DNA from: CAZAQS01 sp964486825
Lineage (GTDB): Bacteria > Chloroflexota > Anaerolineae > Anaerolineales > UBA4823
DNA length: 26,380 bases
Direction: 5' to 3'
Assembly (NCBI GenBank): GCA_964486825.1
Contig: CAZAQS010000038.1
Location: 1-26,380 of the forward strand
Part shown: positions 7,900-15,184 of the stretch, one piece after another
Layout of the letters: the number at the start of each line of letters is the position of its first letter
Numbering within the stretch: the stretch's first letter is position 1
The notes under the pieces: generated by a model
What the model was told of the DNA's origin: nothing
What the model saw: only the letters and a program-made list of their open reading frames with translations
The model's database searches: none
Position numbers and translations under genes: made by a program

Positions 7900-9093
7900 C
7901 TAACTCCTCATGGCATACGCCGGTTCCATGGTGCTGATGCGGAAAATCGGTAACAGCGCGCCGAGGATAACGCTTACCAGGGTCACTGCCAGGACTCCTA
8001 TGGAAAGAAGCAATAATATCGGGATGGATGGGAAAAGGAAGGGGAAGCCCAGCACACGGATGATAAGATCGCGGAATAAATAGATCGCAAAAGTTGATAC
8101 CACCAAACCAACACTCCCGCCCAACAGGGCCAGCATCAAGCCTTCTGCAAGCAGTGAGCGTAGGACAAATTGTTTAGTTGACCCCAAGGCACGTAATACG
8201 CCGATCTCCTGCCGCCGCTCATTGACTGCCAGGGAGAAGACCATTCCGATCAGGCCAACGCTGAGCACCCAGGCGACCACCATCAGCACGACCACGCTCT
8301 GAAGCAGGCTCAGGATTACGATCCGCTGAGAGTGGAACAGGTTGCTGCTCTCGACCGCTGTGACTTCGGGGAGAGTTTTTTGGATCTGCATGGCGACTTT
8401 GTTGATATCGGCGCCTTTCTTTACTTTCACCATGGCGGCTGAAACGCGATCATCAGGGATCTCTAGCTCTTTCTCCGCCTGGAATGTCGATAGGGTAGCG
8501 ATCTCGCGAGCGGTCTCGAAGGTGAAAAACATGCTTTGGTCGATGCCGGTGCCGGTTTGTTCGAGGTTCCCTACCAGGTCGACCTTGTAACCATAGATCA
8601 AGATCTCTCCAGGGTCTACCGGTACGTAAACGAAAGCGCCGCCCACCGCCTGGCCCGGCTCTAAACTTCCTTCCAGGTGTTCCTCCAACCAGGGCCGGAT
8701 GGTGAAATCTGTCTCCGGGTCATAGGCTATCAGGAACATCTCGGGTACAGAACAGCAGATCGCCCCCCTCAGGGTTGATAGGAAAAACTGAGGAGAGACG
8801 ACCTCAACATCCGGTATGGATGCGACAGCATCTATAAAATCCTCCGGCATCCATACCATGGCTGGCACACCCATCAAGAAAGCATTTTCCATTAGGTGTT
8901 CTCCGCCTGCGGGTATGACAATGATATCTGCCCCCAAACGTTTCAATGCCAGGTCAAGGCTATTTTGAGCCCCACCGATAACGATGCGGGTGGAGATCGC
9001 AAATCCAGCCATCAACGCCGTGCAGATGAGCACCGTCCAGGTACGGAAGGGGTTGCCGTTGGTGTTCCTCCACACCAGTAATAATGAACTCAT
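7900..9093 (-). CDS. FtsX/MacB-type ABC transporter permease (second of a pair)
   Basis: Membrane protein of 397 residues with the classic FtsX/MacB layout: one N-terminal transmembrane helix (about 15-35), a large extracytoplasmic domain (about 40-265), then three C-terminal helices. The cytoplasmic loop 'ERRQEIGVLRALGST' contains the coupling segment typical of this family. After the first helix comes 'LKRLGADIIVIPAGGE', a motif shared with its neighbour. The frame opens at a GTG (9123) overlapping the upstream stop, but the ATG at 9093 is preferred because GGAGGG sits 6 bases in front of it and gives the usual N-terminus. It is a tandem paralogue of the 9120-10316 gene. The transported substrate cannot be read from sequence; permease pairs of this type are known beside iron-uptake genes (the Campylobacter Cj1661-Cj1663 arrangement), a comparison made from memory. 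Confidence 0.88.
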   Translation of the reverse strand: MSSLLLVWRNTNGNPFRTWTVLICTALMAGFAISTRIVIGGAQNSLDLALKRLGADIIVIPAGGEHLMENAFLMGVPAMVWMPEDFIDAVASIPDVEVVSPQFFLSTLRGAICCSVPEMFLIAYDPETDFTIRPWLEEHLEGSLEPGQAVGGAFVYVPVDPGEILIYGYKVDLVGNLEQTGTGIDQSMFFTFETAREIATLSTFQAEKELEIPDDRVSAAMVKVKKGADINKVAMQIQKTLPEVTAVESSNLFHSQRIVILSLLQSVVVLMVVAWVLSVGLIGMVFSLAVNERRQEIGVLRALGSTKQFVLRSLLAEGLMLALLGGSVGLVVSTFAIYLFRDLIIRVLGFPFLFPSIPILLLLSIGVLAVTLVSVILGALLPIFRISTMEPAYAMRS

Positions 9094-9119
9094 GTTTAGC
9101 CCTCCACTCCTTTTGTCTT

Positions 9120-10316
9120 TCACGCTCTCATAACCAGCGCGGGTTCTTTTCTGCTTATCAGCCAGGCAGGCAGGTAGGCTGCCAAAGCGACGCTTACCAC
9201 GGTCAAGAGTTGGCCAAATAAGGATAAACTGGCTAATCCTAACGGTGTTGGTAGCGCCAGCGGAATGCTTACAATACTGGAAATCCGTTCTCCAAGGGAA
9301 TATATCGCCAGGCTGGTCAGGATCACGCCTGTCGATCCCCCAGCCGCAGCTAGTAAGAGCCCCTCCAGGAGCAGCACTTTCTGGATAAACTTGCCTGGAG
9401 AGCCTAAGGCTCTCAAAACGCCGATATCTCTTTGACGGTCACTCACAACGATCGCGAAAACCAGGCCCATGAATACCACCGCTAAACCCCACACCCCCAC
9501 CAGGATGCTCAACAGGGTGCGCAGGACGCCAACCATGTGGACACGTTCAGCCTGGAAGAGGTCCGGTGTTTCGAGTGGGACCACGCCGGGAACGTCTTCA
9601 AGGATGTTGACCGCCACCTTATGAGCATCGTATCCGAGCCTGATTTCTACCATCAATGCTGAGATCCTATCGTATGAGAACTCCAAACCCTCCAATACGC
9701 CCTGATGGCTTTGAGCGATACGCTCTGCAGTCTCAAAACTTACGAATACGGTCTGGTCTATATCCGTGCCAGTGGATTCCAGACGGCTATTCACATGGAC
9801 TTCATGTCCGTAGAGGAACAATTCACCTTCTTCCTCTTTGATAGTAAGGCTGCTACCAACAATTGCCTCGTCCATTTGCAAGCCTTGCACGGATTCCTGA
9901 TGAACCGCCCATGGGGTGAGCGTGAAGTCAGTCGCCGGGTCGAAGGCCACGATATAGATCTGTGGCGAGCTGTCATACTCTGAATCTGCAAGCGTCGCCA
10001 GGTATAGCTGTGGAGAGACCCTCGCTACCCCTTGAACCGAGCCGACTTTTTCGACATAGGCACGCGGCATCCAGCCTTCGATGGCTGCGCTCATCATCCT
10101 GGCGCCTCCGATCTTTTCGATGATCGTACCCCAGGGTAAGACCAGGATATCGGCCCCCATGCGCTGCAGGTTTTGGTGTAGCCCAGCCTCCGCTCCGCGC
10201 ACGACGAAGGTAGCAATCAGGGCCATGCTGGCGACGATTGCGGCGCAAGAAAAGACAGCCAGGCTGCGGAAGCCATCTCCCTGGATATTCCTCCAGGCAA
10301 AGCGTAACAAGCTCAC
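9120..10316 (-). CDS. FtsX/MacB-type ABC transporter permease (first of a pair)
   Basis: Membrane protein of 398 residues, one N-terminal helix (about 16-40), an extracytoplasmic domain (about 42-265) and three C-terminal helices with the coupling loop 'DRQRDIGVLRALGSP'. The post-helix motif 'LQRMGADILVLPWGT' parallels 'LKRLGADIIVIPAGGE' in the next gene, and both share 'GTDIDQ' or 'GTGIDQ' in the outer domain. The pair probably forms a heterodimer with the ATPase at 7150. The start is a GTG overlapping the DUF4418-like gene's TGA (GTGA at 10313-10316), with AGGA upstream, a sign of translational coupling. Its stop is 26 bases from the preferred start of the next permease. Confidence 0.88.
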   Translation of the reverse strand: MSLLRFAWRNIQGDGFRSLAVFSCAAIVASMALIATFVVRGAEAGLHQNLQRMGADILVLPWGTIIEKIGGARMMSAAIEGWMPRAYVEKVGSVQGVARVSPQLYLATLADSEYDSSPQIYIVAFDPATDFTLTPWAVHQESVQGLQMDEAIVGSSLTIKEEEGELFLYGHEVHVNSRLESTGTDIDQTVFVSFETAERIAQSHQGVLEGLEFSYDRISALMVEIRLGYDAHKVAVNILEDVPGVVPLETPDLFQAERVHMVGVLRTLLSILVGVWGLAVVFMGLVFAIVVSDRQRDIGVLRALGSPGKFIQKVLLLEGLLLAAAGGSTGVILTSLAIYSLGERISSIVSIPLALPTPLGLASLSLFGQLLTVVSVALAAYLPAWLISRKEPALVMRA

Positions 10317-10750
10317 GCGCTTTCTTCCTGTGTTTGGAAGGTCTCGCCTGTTTTGAAGGACTTAGCTACTCCGAACAGGCTTAGCGCAGTCACCAGGCTA
10401 CCGGTAAGGATCAGGGTAGGTTTCATGACAGAGTTACAGATCATATCTGGATTCCCGCATACGCCGATCAGCGCAGTGGGAAGCAGGATCACGAAGACGC
10501 CCAGGATGGCGCCGAGGATGCCAAGGTTACGCAGGCTCTCCTTCTTCTTGGAAGTGGTTAGCAATGCCCCAGTGGCAAACAGGGGAACAGCTACAGCGGT
10601 CTCAGCCTGGGCGGTCCAATGGCATTTCATGGGGATTTGCCGCCCATCAGCCAGGGTCAAGGCCCGACCCTGGGATTCACAGTCGGTAAACATGGGAATA
10701 ACACCAATCATTATGGATAAAAGGATCATGAGTACAGCTGCTAATTTCAT
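10313..10750 (-). CDS. DUF4418-like small membrane protein
   Basis: Protein of 145 residues with four likely transmembrane helices: 'LAAVLMILLSIMIGVIPMF' at the start, 'AVAVPLFATGALL', 'LGILGAILGVFVILLPTALIGVC' and 'LILTGSLVTALSLFGVA'. Cys residues follow helix 1 (Thr-Asp-Cys-Glu and Met-Lys-Cys-His-Trp) and helix 3 (Gly-Val-Cys-Gly-Asn and Ile-Cys-Asn-Ser), on what would be the outer face. This pattern fits DUF4418 as I remember it, a family often found beside FtsX-type ABC genes. The start is the ATG at 10750, which has GGAG 6 bases upstream; a longer in-frame opening at 10786 lacks support. The stop overlaps the next permease start. Function is unknown; the paired Cys and His residues could suit metal or redox handling, which is speculative. 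Confidence 0.7.
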   Translation of the reverse strand: MKLAAVLMILLSIMIGVIPMFTDCESQGRALTLADGRQIPMKCHWTAQAETAVAVPLFATGALLTTSKKKESLRNLGILGAILGVFVILLPTALIGVCGNPDMICNSVMKPTLILTGSLVTALSLFGVAKSFKTGETFQTQEESA

Positions 10751-10766
10751 GAATGTCTCCTTTTTC

Positions 10767-11258
10767 TTATTGGACGATGATCCCATCCAGGGTGATATCG
10801 TCGAGTTGAATGGATACTTTGCTGCCTGGTTTTACGGCATTCTCGGTATTGCGGAAGAGGATATAGTAGACTCGCCCACCTTCTACGCGGTGGTTATGTA
10901 GCATCATGATTGTGACCTCGATGGTCTTGCCGCTGTCTTCGGCGATCAACATCGGTGAAGTCTCGGTGTAGTGACCGAAGTTTTTGGCTTTGCCCGCATC
11001 CAGGACCCGGTAACGCAGGTCGATCATCCCGCCCCTGGCAACCACGTAAACGCCGGTAAAGCGCACTCCGAAGCGTTCCTCGATTTCCGGGTGGACCGGT
11101 ATGCCATTCCCCAGGTATTCCGGCGTGGATGTGTCATAAAGCCGCCACAGGTTGAATCCCAGGATCGCCGCGAACAGGATCATGGCCGGGATGAACAGCT
11201 TGAAGTTATGTCTAAGTTTTTCGAACGGGTTTTGAGGTGTTGCTAATACGTTGTCCAT
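10767..11258 (-). CDS. Membrane-anchored beta-rich protein of unknown function
   Basis: Protein of 163 residues from the ATG at 11258 (GGAG 6 bases upstream; a TTG-initiated extension to 11270 would swallow that ribosome-binding site). There is a short cytoplasmic N-terminus, one transmembrane helix ('LFIPAMILFAAILGFNLWRLY', about 21-41), then an extracytoplasmic domain of about 120 residues predicted as beta-rich. Signature stretches are 'GGMIDLRYRVLD', 'TIMMLHNHR' (Met- and His-rich) and 'GRVYYILFRN' followed by 'VKPGSKVSI'. I do not recognise a named family. It precedes the DUF4418-like gene by 16 bases and is the first gene of the ABC operon, so it may be a periplasmic-side partner, possibly a metal or substrate binder for the permease pair. 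That role is inferred from context only. Confidence 0.75.
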   Translation of the reverse strand: MDNVLATPQNPFEKLRHNFKLFIPAMILFAAILGFNLWRLYDTSTPEYLGNGIPVHPEIEERFGVRFTGVYVVARGGMIDLRYRVLDAGKAKNFGHYTETSPMLIAEDSGKTIEVTIMMLHNHRVEGGRVYYILFRNTENAVKPGSKVSIQLDDITLDGIIVQ

Positions 11259-11298
11259 GTCTTTCTCCAAAAGTCCTAAACTTCTGCTTTGCCCTTTC

Positions 11299-11359
11299 TC
11301 CCCTGTCTTCAGGGGACCCCCTCCCTCTTGCTGCCCGATCGGGAGATCGAGGGAGGGGG
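11299..11359. repeat. Two adjacent palindromes, REP-like intergenic element
   Basis: The first hairpin is TCCCCTG (11299-11305) with CAGGGGA (11310-11316). The second is CCCCCTCCCTC (11317-11327) with GAGGGAGGGGG (11349-11359), with the palindrome CCCGATCGGG (11334-11343) inside its loop. The arms abut exactly, filling most of the 122-base gap between MCO-C and the small membrane protein gene. No U-run follows on the minus strand, so it is more likely a REP-like repeat, mRNA-processing site or transcription attenuator than a clean terminator. Confidence 0.7.
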
Positions 11360-11380
11360 CGCTGGTAAAATAGATCCTGG

Positions 11381-13759
11381 TTACTTCGTGACCGTTAAGG
11401 TCCTGGAAACTATTGTTCCCCAGTTCCCGGCTACGTCACGTGCACGCACGGAGATCACGTAATCCCCAGCTTTCCAGTTGCGAATATTGATGGAAGCTAC
11501 CACGTCCTCACTGAGCTCATCGAAGATGCCATCCACAGCAGTCATGTAATTCAACTTCTTCGGAGGCGTCGTTCCCTGGAACCATACAACTTCAGCGATA
11601 TTCGATTGGGTATCGGTTGCCAGAGCCGTGAGCGTGACGCTGGTTGCACCGGCAGTCGGGTTGGGGTTCAAGGCTACGTTGCTCACCGTTGGACCGGTGG
11701 TATCAGCAGTGACGCCGATCACGGTGATTGCGGCAGACCCGGCCGGACCCCAGTTGCCCGCCTTGTCCTTTCCAACCACCAGGACATAATGCGTTCCGGG
11801 GGGAAGTGTGGCAAAGGTTGAGGGTGGAATGTTGTAGTACACATCCTCGCTGGTTTCATTGAACAACCCATCGCTGGGGTACAGAGCGATGCCTGTGCCC
11901 GGAGCGCCTGCGGTGTTGATGAATGCCTCCGCGTTGCTAAGCGTGGATTGCACCCCGCCAGAGAGCGGGTCTGACAGCGAAGCCGTCAGGCGGATGGTCG
12001 CAGGTAGCGGTTGGTTGAGGTCGAGAGTGCTGGGGCTTAGGCTGGCGGCCGTCACCTGTGGACCGGTCTTGTCCAACGTCAGTGTCACCATCCCGTAAGC
12101 CAGGCTCCAGTTATCCAGGTCATCCTGAGCCCTGACTTCAACCGTATGAGCGCCCTCCGGCAGTGTAGCCAGGGTGGCAGACTCGATGGTCGCCGACAGG
12201 CCTGTGAAGGACGAGTTGGCCGGGCTGAAGTTCATTACTTGCCAGGCGTCGCTGTCGATGCGGTACTCGGCTGCTACCACCGTGCTGTTGCCACTCATCC
12301 GGTCATCTGCTGTGCCGCTCAAGGCCACATTGACATTCCCATTGGTTGGATTAGGCGCCAGGCCCAGGCCAAGGATATGCGGACCAGCTATGTCGAGGGT
12401 CAATACGGCCGAGCCGGCATTGCCCCAGTTCCCTGAGCTATCCAGGCCACGGATATAGAAGGTATGCTGGCCTCCAGAGAGGGCCGCAAGCTCAGTGGGT
12501 GTGAAGACCTGGCTGACGCTTACGGAACTGTCCGGAGTAACAGAGACGAACGTCCCGGTTCCGATGCTTCCCAGCGAGTCGATGAAGTACTCGTACCCTA
12601 CCACGTTTCCATCATCATCTGTCAGAGTCGCATACAAGGTGACATTTTCAGCCCCGTTGGTCTTGGATGGGCTGATCGAAACCGCGCTGGCGATCGGGCC
12701 TATTCCTGAAGACCCGCCTCCACCGGTGACCTTCAAGAAGGTCAATATTCCGCCAAAGGCGTTCCTGCGAGATCCGTCTGCCAGGCGCTGGTTGTTATTG
12801 TGCTGGTGCAAACTGGCGTTGTAGAGAGGATATAGGGTCCCGTCCACAGCATCTGCAGGCACACTCACCTGCGTTTCCAGGGTCTGTCCTGGGGCGATGG
12901 AGGTTGCCACTGCCCCATGCGAGAAGGGCAGCGTCACGCCATCCGATGCGATAACCAGCTGGTCCAGCCCGAGCAAACCGATGCTGTAGGGGCTGGCGCC
13001 GGCGTTCAGGTAGCGCAACAGAACATTGCTGCCCGCCGCGATTTCGATCCAACCGGTGTCCGGGTAAGCCTGCCCGTTGATCAGCCAGTATTTAGAGCGG
13101 AAGCGGTTCATCAGGAAGCCGGTCGGGTTGGCGTTGAAAGCCGGATCGACCTCGCCGAATACCAGCACGACTTCCTGGCTGCCATCCAAAGGCTGCCCAA
13201 CGAGCAGCGGGCCTGCCAGGCCCATAGCTACCTGCCTGGCGCCGCCGGGTGTCAGGCCTGCCTCGTATAAGAAGGCGCCTGTCTGGAGTGGGCCGAAGGT
13301 GTAGCTTGCTTCTCCACCTGTGGCTACTCCCTCCAGGTCGGGTACGACGCTCTCCTGGCCTGGGAAGGCCAGAGAAATCACCTCGCCCTGGACCTGGTTA
13401 TGCAGGACGATGGTCAGGGTTTCCCCGGGGTTGGCCCGGATGATCGGCCCTGGTACCTGTCCTGGCCCGGCTGGATCGCTCGAGAAACCCCAAACAGGGA
13501 CAGGGTTTTCGGTTCCAGGCAGCGCCAATTCACCGGGCATTGCCCAAAGCTCGCATATTCGAGTGTTGGGGGCCTCACCCGGAAGGCAGTTTGCCTCAGG
13601 CAGCGAGGACATGACTGCGCTCTGCATGGCGGCGGAAGGCGCCGCCCCTGGCGCTGCGGCTGCGCTCAAACTGGAGCCGAGCATAGCCAGTCCGGCCAAC
13701 CCGGCGACAGCCAGGATGAGAGCAGTGATTGAAAAGTATTTCCAGTGTTGTGTTTTCAT
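11381..13759 (-). CDS. Secreted cupredoxin-fold protein (multicopper-oxidase-like, ligand-poor) fused to four Ig-like repeats; 'MCO-C'
   Basis: Exported protein of 792 residues with a signal peptide at 1-36. Residues about 55-190 and 195-345 are two plastocyanin-like domains homologous to MCO-B: 'IVLHNQVQGEVISLAFPGQESV', 'FLYEAG' and 'YWLINGQAYPDT' all have counterparts there. The canonical copper motifs are missing: the position of His-Cys-His reads Tyr-Glu-Ala-Gly (165-168), and only 'LHQHNNN' (His318, His320) remains near the end of domain 2. After a Gly/Ser linker (347-352) come four Ig-like repeats, ending in 'DSSGNWG', 'DDLDNWS', 'DKAGNWG' and 'DVAGNWG'. This looks like a structural or docking paralogue rather than an active oxidase. 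The start follows AGGGAG, 28 bases after MCO-B, so the two are probably co-transcribed. Confidence 0.82.
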   Translation of the reverse strand: MKTQHWKYFSITALILAVAGLAGLAMLGSSLSAAAAPGAAPSAAMQSAVMSSLPEANCLPGEAPNTRICELWAMPGELALPGTENPVPVWGFSSDPAGPGQVPGPIIRANPGETLTIVLHNQVQGEVISLAFPGQESVVPDLEGVATGGEASYTFGPLQTGAFLYEAGLTPGGARQVAMGLAGPLLVGQPLDGSQEVVLVFGEVDPAFNANPTGFLMNRFRSKYWLINGQAYPDTGWIEIAAGSNVLLRYLNAGASPYSIGLLGLDQLVIASDGVTLPFSHGAVATSIAPGQTLETQVSVPADAVDGTLYPLYNASLHQHNNNQRLADGSRRNAFGGILTFLKVTGGGGSSGIGPIASAVSISPSKTNGAENVTLYATLTDDDGNVVGYEYFIDSLGSIGTGTFVSVTPDSSVSVSQVFTPTELAALSGGQHTFYIRGLDSSGNWGNAGSAVLTLDIAGPHILGLGLAPNPTNGNVNVALSGTADDRMSGNSTVVAAEYRIDSDAWQVMNFSPANSSFTGLSATIESATLATLPEGAHTVEVRAQDDLDNWSLAYGMVTLTLDKTGPQVTAASLSPSTLDLNQPLPATIRLTASLSDPLSGGVQSTLSNAEAFINTAGAPGTGIALYPSDGLFNETSEDVYYNIPPSTFATLPPGTHYVLVVGKDKAGNWGPAGSAAITVIGVTADTTGPTVSNVALNPNPTAGATSVTLTALATDTQSNIAEVVWFQGTTPPKKLNYMTAVDGIFDELSEDVVASINIRNWKAGDYVISVRARDVAGNWGTIVSRTLTVTK

Positions 13760-13787
13760 AGTTTATCTCCCTATGCTGTCTATCGCA

Positions 13788-15152
13788 TTAAGGGCAGCCG
13801 TTGGGTTGCGGTGGGTCGATGCGGGCAAAGGTGATATGCCCGCTCAGGACCATGCCCCAGGCTGTGATCTGGTGCAGCGCATGGCTGTGAGCGATATGGT
13901 AGTACTCGCCGCACTGGTTGAGGGCTTGCATCCCGACCGGCAATGTGTCGGTGTAGCCCAGGTAGGGGCTGCCGCCGTAGAACTGTCCCACGGTCAGGTC
14001 TTGAAGCTGCGGGATGGTGACCGGGACGGGGTTGTCGATGGGATTCCAATGCTCCTCGTCCAGCCAGTGGAAGAGCGAATCCATGGTCTGGCCTGGGCCG
14101 ATCGTCACGGTGAACTTCTCAAAGGATAGGTCATCTGCGCCGCTCTTCAGCAGGTGAGCGTCCTGTGCAATCACCCGGCCGTGGTTCCCATGCGGGTGGT
14201 GCGGGTAATCCTGGGTACCTACGCTCAGGTGCCGGATCAGTACCGGGTAGGGGTTATAGGCCGGGTTTGGCGCTCCATCCTTCAAGGGTTCGACATCCGT
14301 GGGATGCAGGTAGACCAGGGAACCGTAAGGTTGCGTCGGCAGCCATCCGGCCCCGTTGGGTGAGATCGTATCCGGGAAAGCCCGGCCGTTGTACAGCCAG
14401 TAGCGGGCGGTATAGTTGTTCATGTTGTAGAGATAACCCTGCTCTGTGGCCACGTGCAGCATTGGATCGATCTCGGACATCAGGATCAGGTATTCGGTAT
14501 CCGGGTTGTAGGCGGAGTCGGGGTCGTTGTATGCGTAGGCGATGGGAATCCCGTTCGCACCGGTGGTTGGCAGATCTATGGCTTTGGGTCGCACAACCAA
14601 TGCGCCGAACAAACCCATATTGACCTGTTTGGCAGGCTCGGTGCCGCTTTCGTACAGGAAGGTCCCCGGGCGGTTGGCGGTGAAGCTGTACGTAACGCTG
14701 CCACCGCCTGCCTTCGCTACGGGCGCCAGGGAGACTAGCTCGCCAGCTTCATTGAACGCCGGTTGTGAGGGCGCCCCATTGGCCTTGACGTTCTCCTGGC
14801 CTGGGAAGATGATGGATACATCCTGGTTCAGGGTGTTGTGCAAGACGATGGTTACCAGGTCGCCCTCGTTGACACATAGGACCGGGCTGGGGTGCTGGAA
14901 GGCTCCCCCGCCTTCGCTGAAGCCCCACATGAACACCACGTTTCCATCCGGAAGCGATATATAACCGCTGCGGGTGGTGAGAGTAAACGTGCTGGAAGGG
15001 TTGCTGGTGCAGACCATCCCGGTCGGCGGCATATCGGGGTGATCGGCGCTGGCTACCTGGGCCCCGCCGCTAAGCGAGACGGTCATGAATACCAGCAGCA
15101 TCGCGACCATGACATGCCTGGCTATTTGCAGATATTTTTTTCTTGGTTTCAT
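13788..15152 (-). CDS. Secreted multicopper-oxidase-like protein with C-terminal His-rich copper motifs only; 'MCO-B'
   Basis: Exported protein of 454 residues with a signal peptide at about 1-36. The first cupredoxin domain (about 55-190) has 'VFMWGF', 'IVLHNTLNQDVSIIFPGQ' and 'GTFLYESGTEP', but Tyr-Glu-Ser-Gly (167-170) occupies the place of the His-Cys-His motif. The second domain (about 225-450) has 'YWLYNGRAFPDT', then 'YPHHPHGNHG' (His318, 319, 321, 324), similar to the HPxHxHG motif, and 'HIAHSHALHQITAWGM' (His419, 422, 424, 427), in which Ser423 stands where type 1 copper Cys is expected. A His cluster without Cys suggests type 2/3 copper or another metal rather than a complete laccase. 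The start is set by GAGGTGA before the ATG. The gene lies 32 bases after MCO-A and 28 bases before MCO-C. Confidence 0.85.
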   Translation of the reverse strand: MKPRKKYLQIARHVMVAMLLVFMTVSLSGGAQVASADHPDMPPTGMVCTSNPSSTFTLTTRSGYISLPDGNVVFMWGFSEGGGAFQHPSPVLCVNEGDLVTIVLHNTLNQDVSIIFPGQENVKANGAPSQPAFNEAGELVSLAPVAKAGGGSVTYSFTANRPGTFLYESGTEPAKQVNMGLFGALVVRPKAIDLPTTGANGIPIAYAYNDPDSAYNPDTEYLILMSEIDPMLHVATEQGYLYNMNNYTARYWLYNGRAFPDTISPNGAGWLPTQPYGSLVYLHPTDVEPLKDGAPNPAYNPYPVLIRHLSVGTQDYPHHPHGNHGRVIAQDAHLLKSGADDLSFEKFTVTIGPGQTMDSLFHWLDEEHWNPIDNPVPVTIPQLQDLTVGQFYGGSPYLGYTDTLPVGMQALNQCGEYYHIAHSHALHQITAWGMVLSGHITFARIDPPQPNGCP

Positions 15153-15184
15153 AATTCACCTCATTCCAGGGATCGTCCTGGGGC

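Noticed and set aside
9094..9123. GTG start at 9123 for the second permease
   Set aside because: The ATG at 9093 has GGAGGG 6 bases upstream and gives a normal N-terminus of the same length as its paralogue. The longer version adds a hydrophilic stretch containing the ribosome-binding site.
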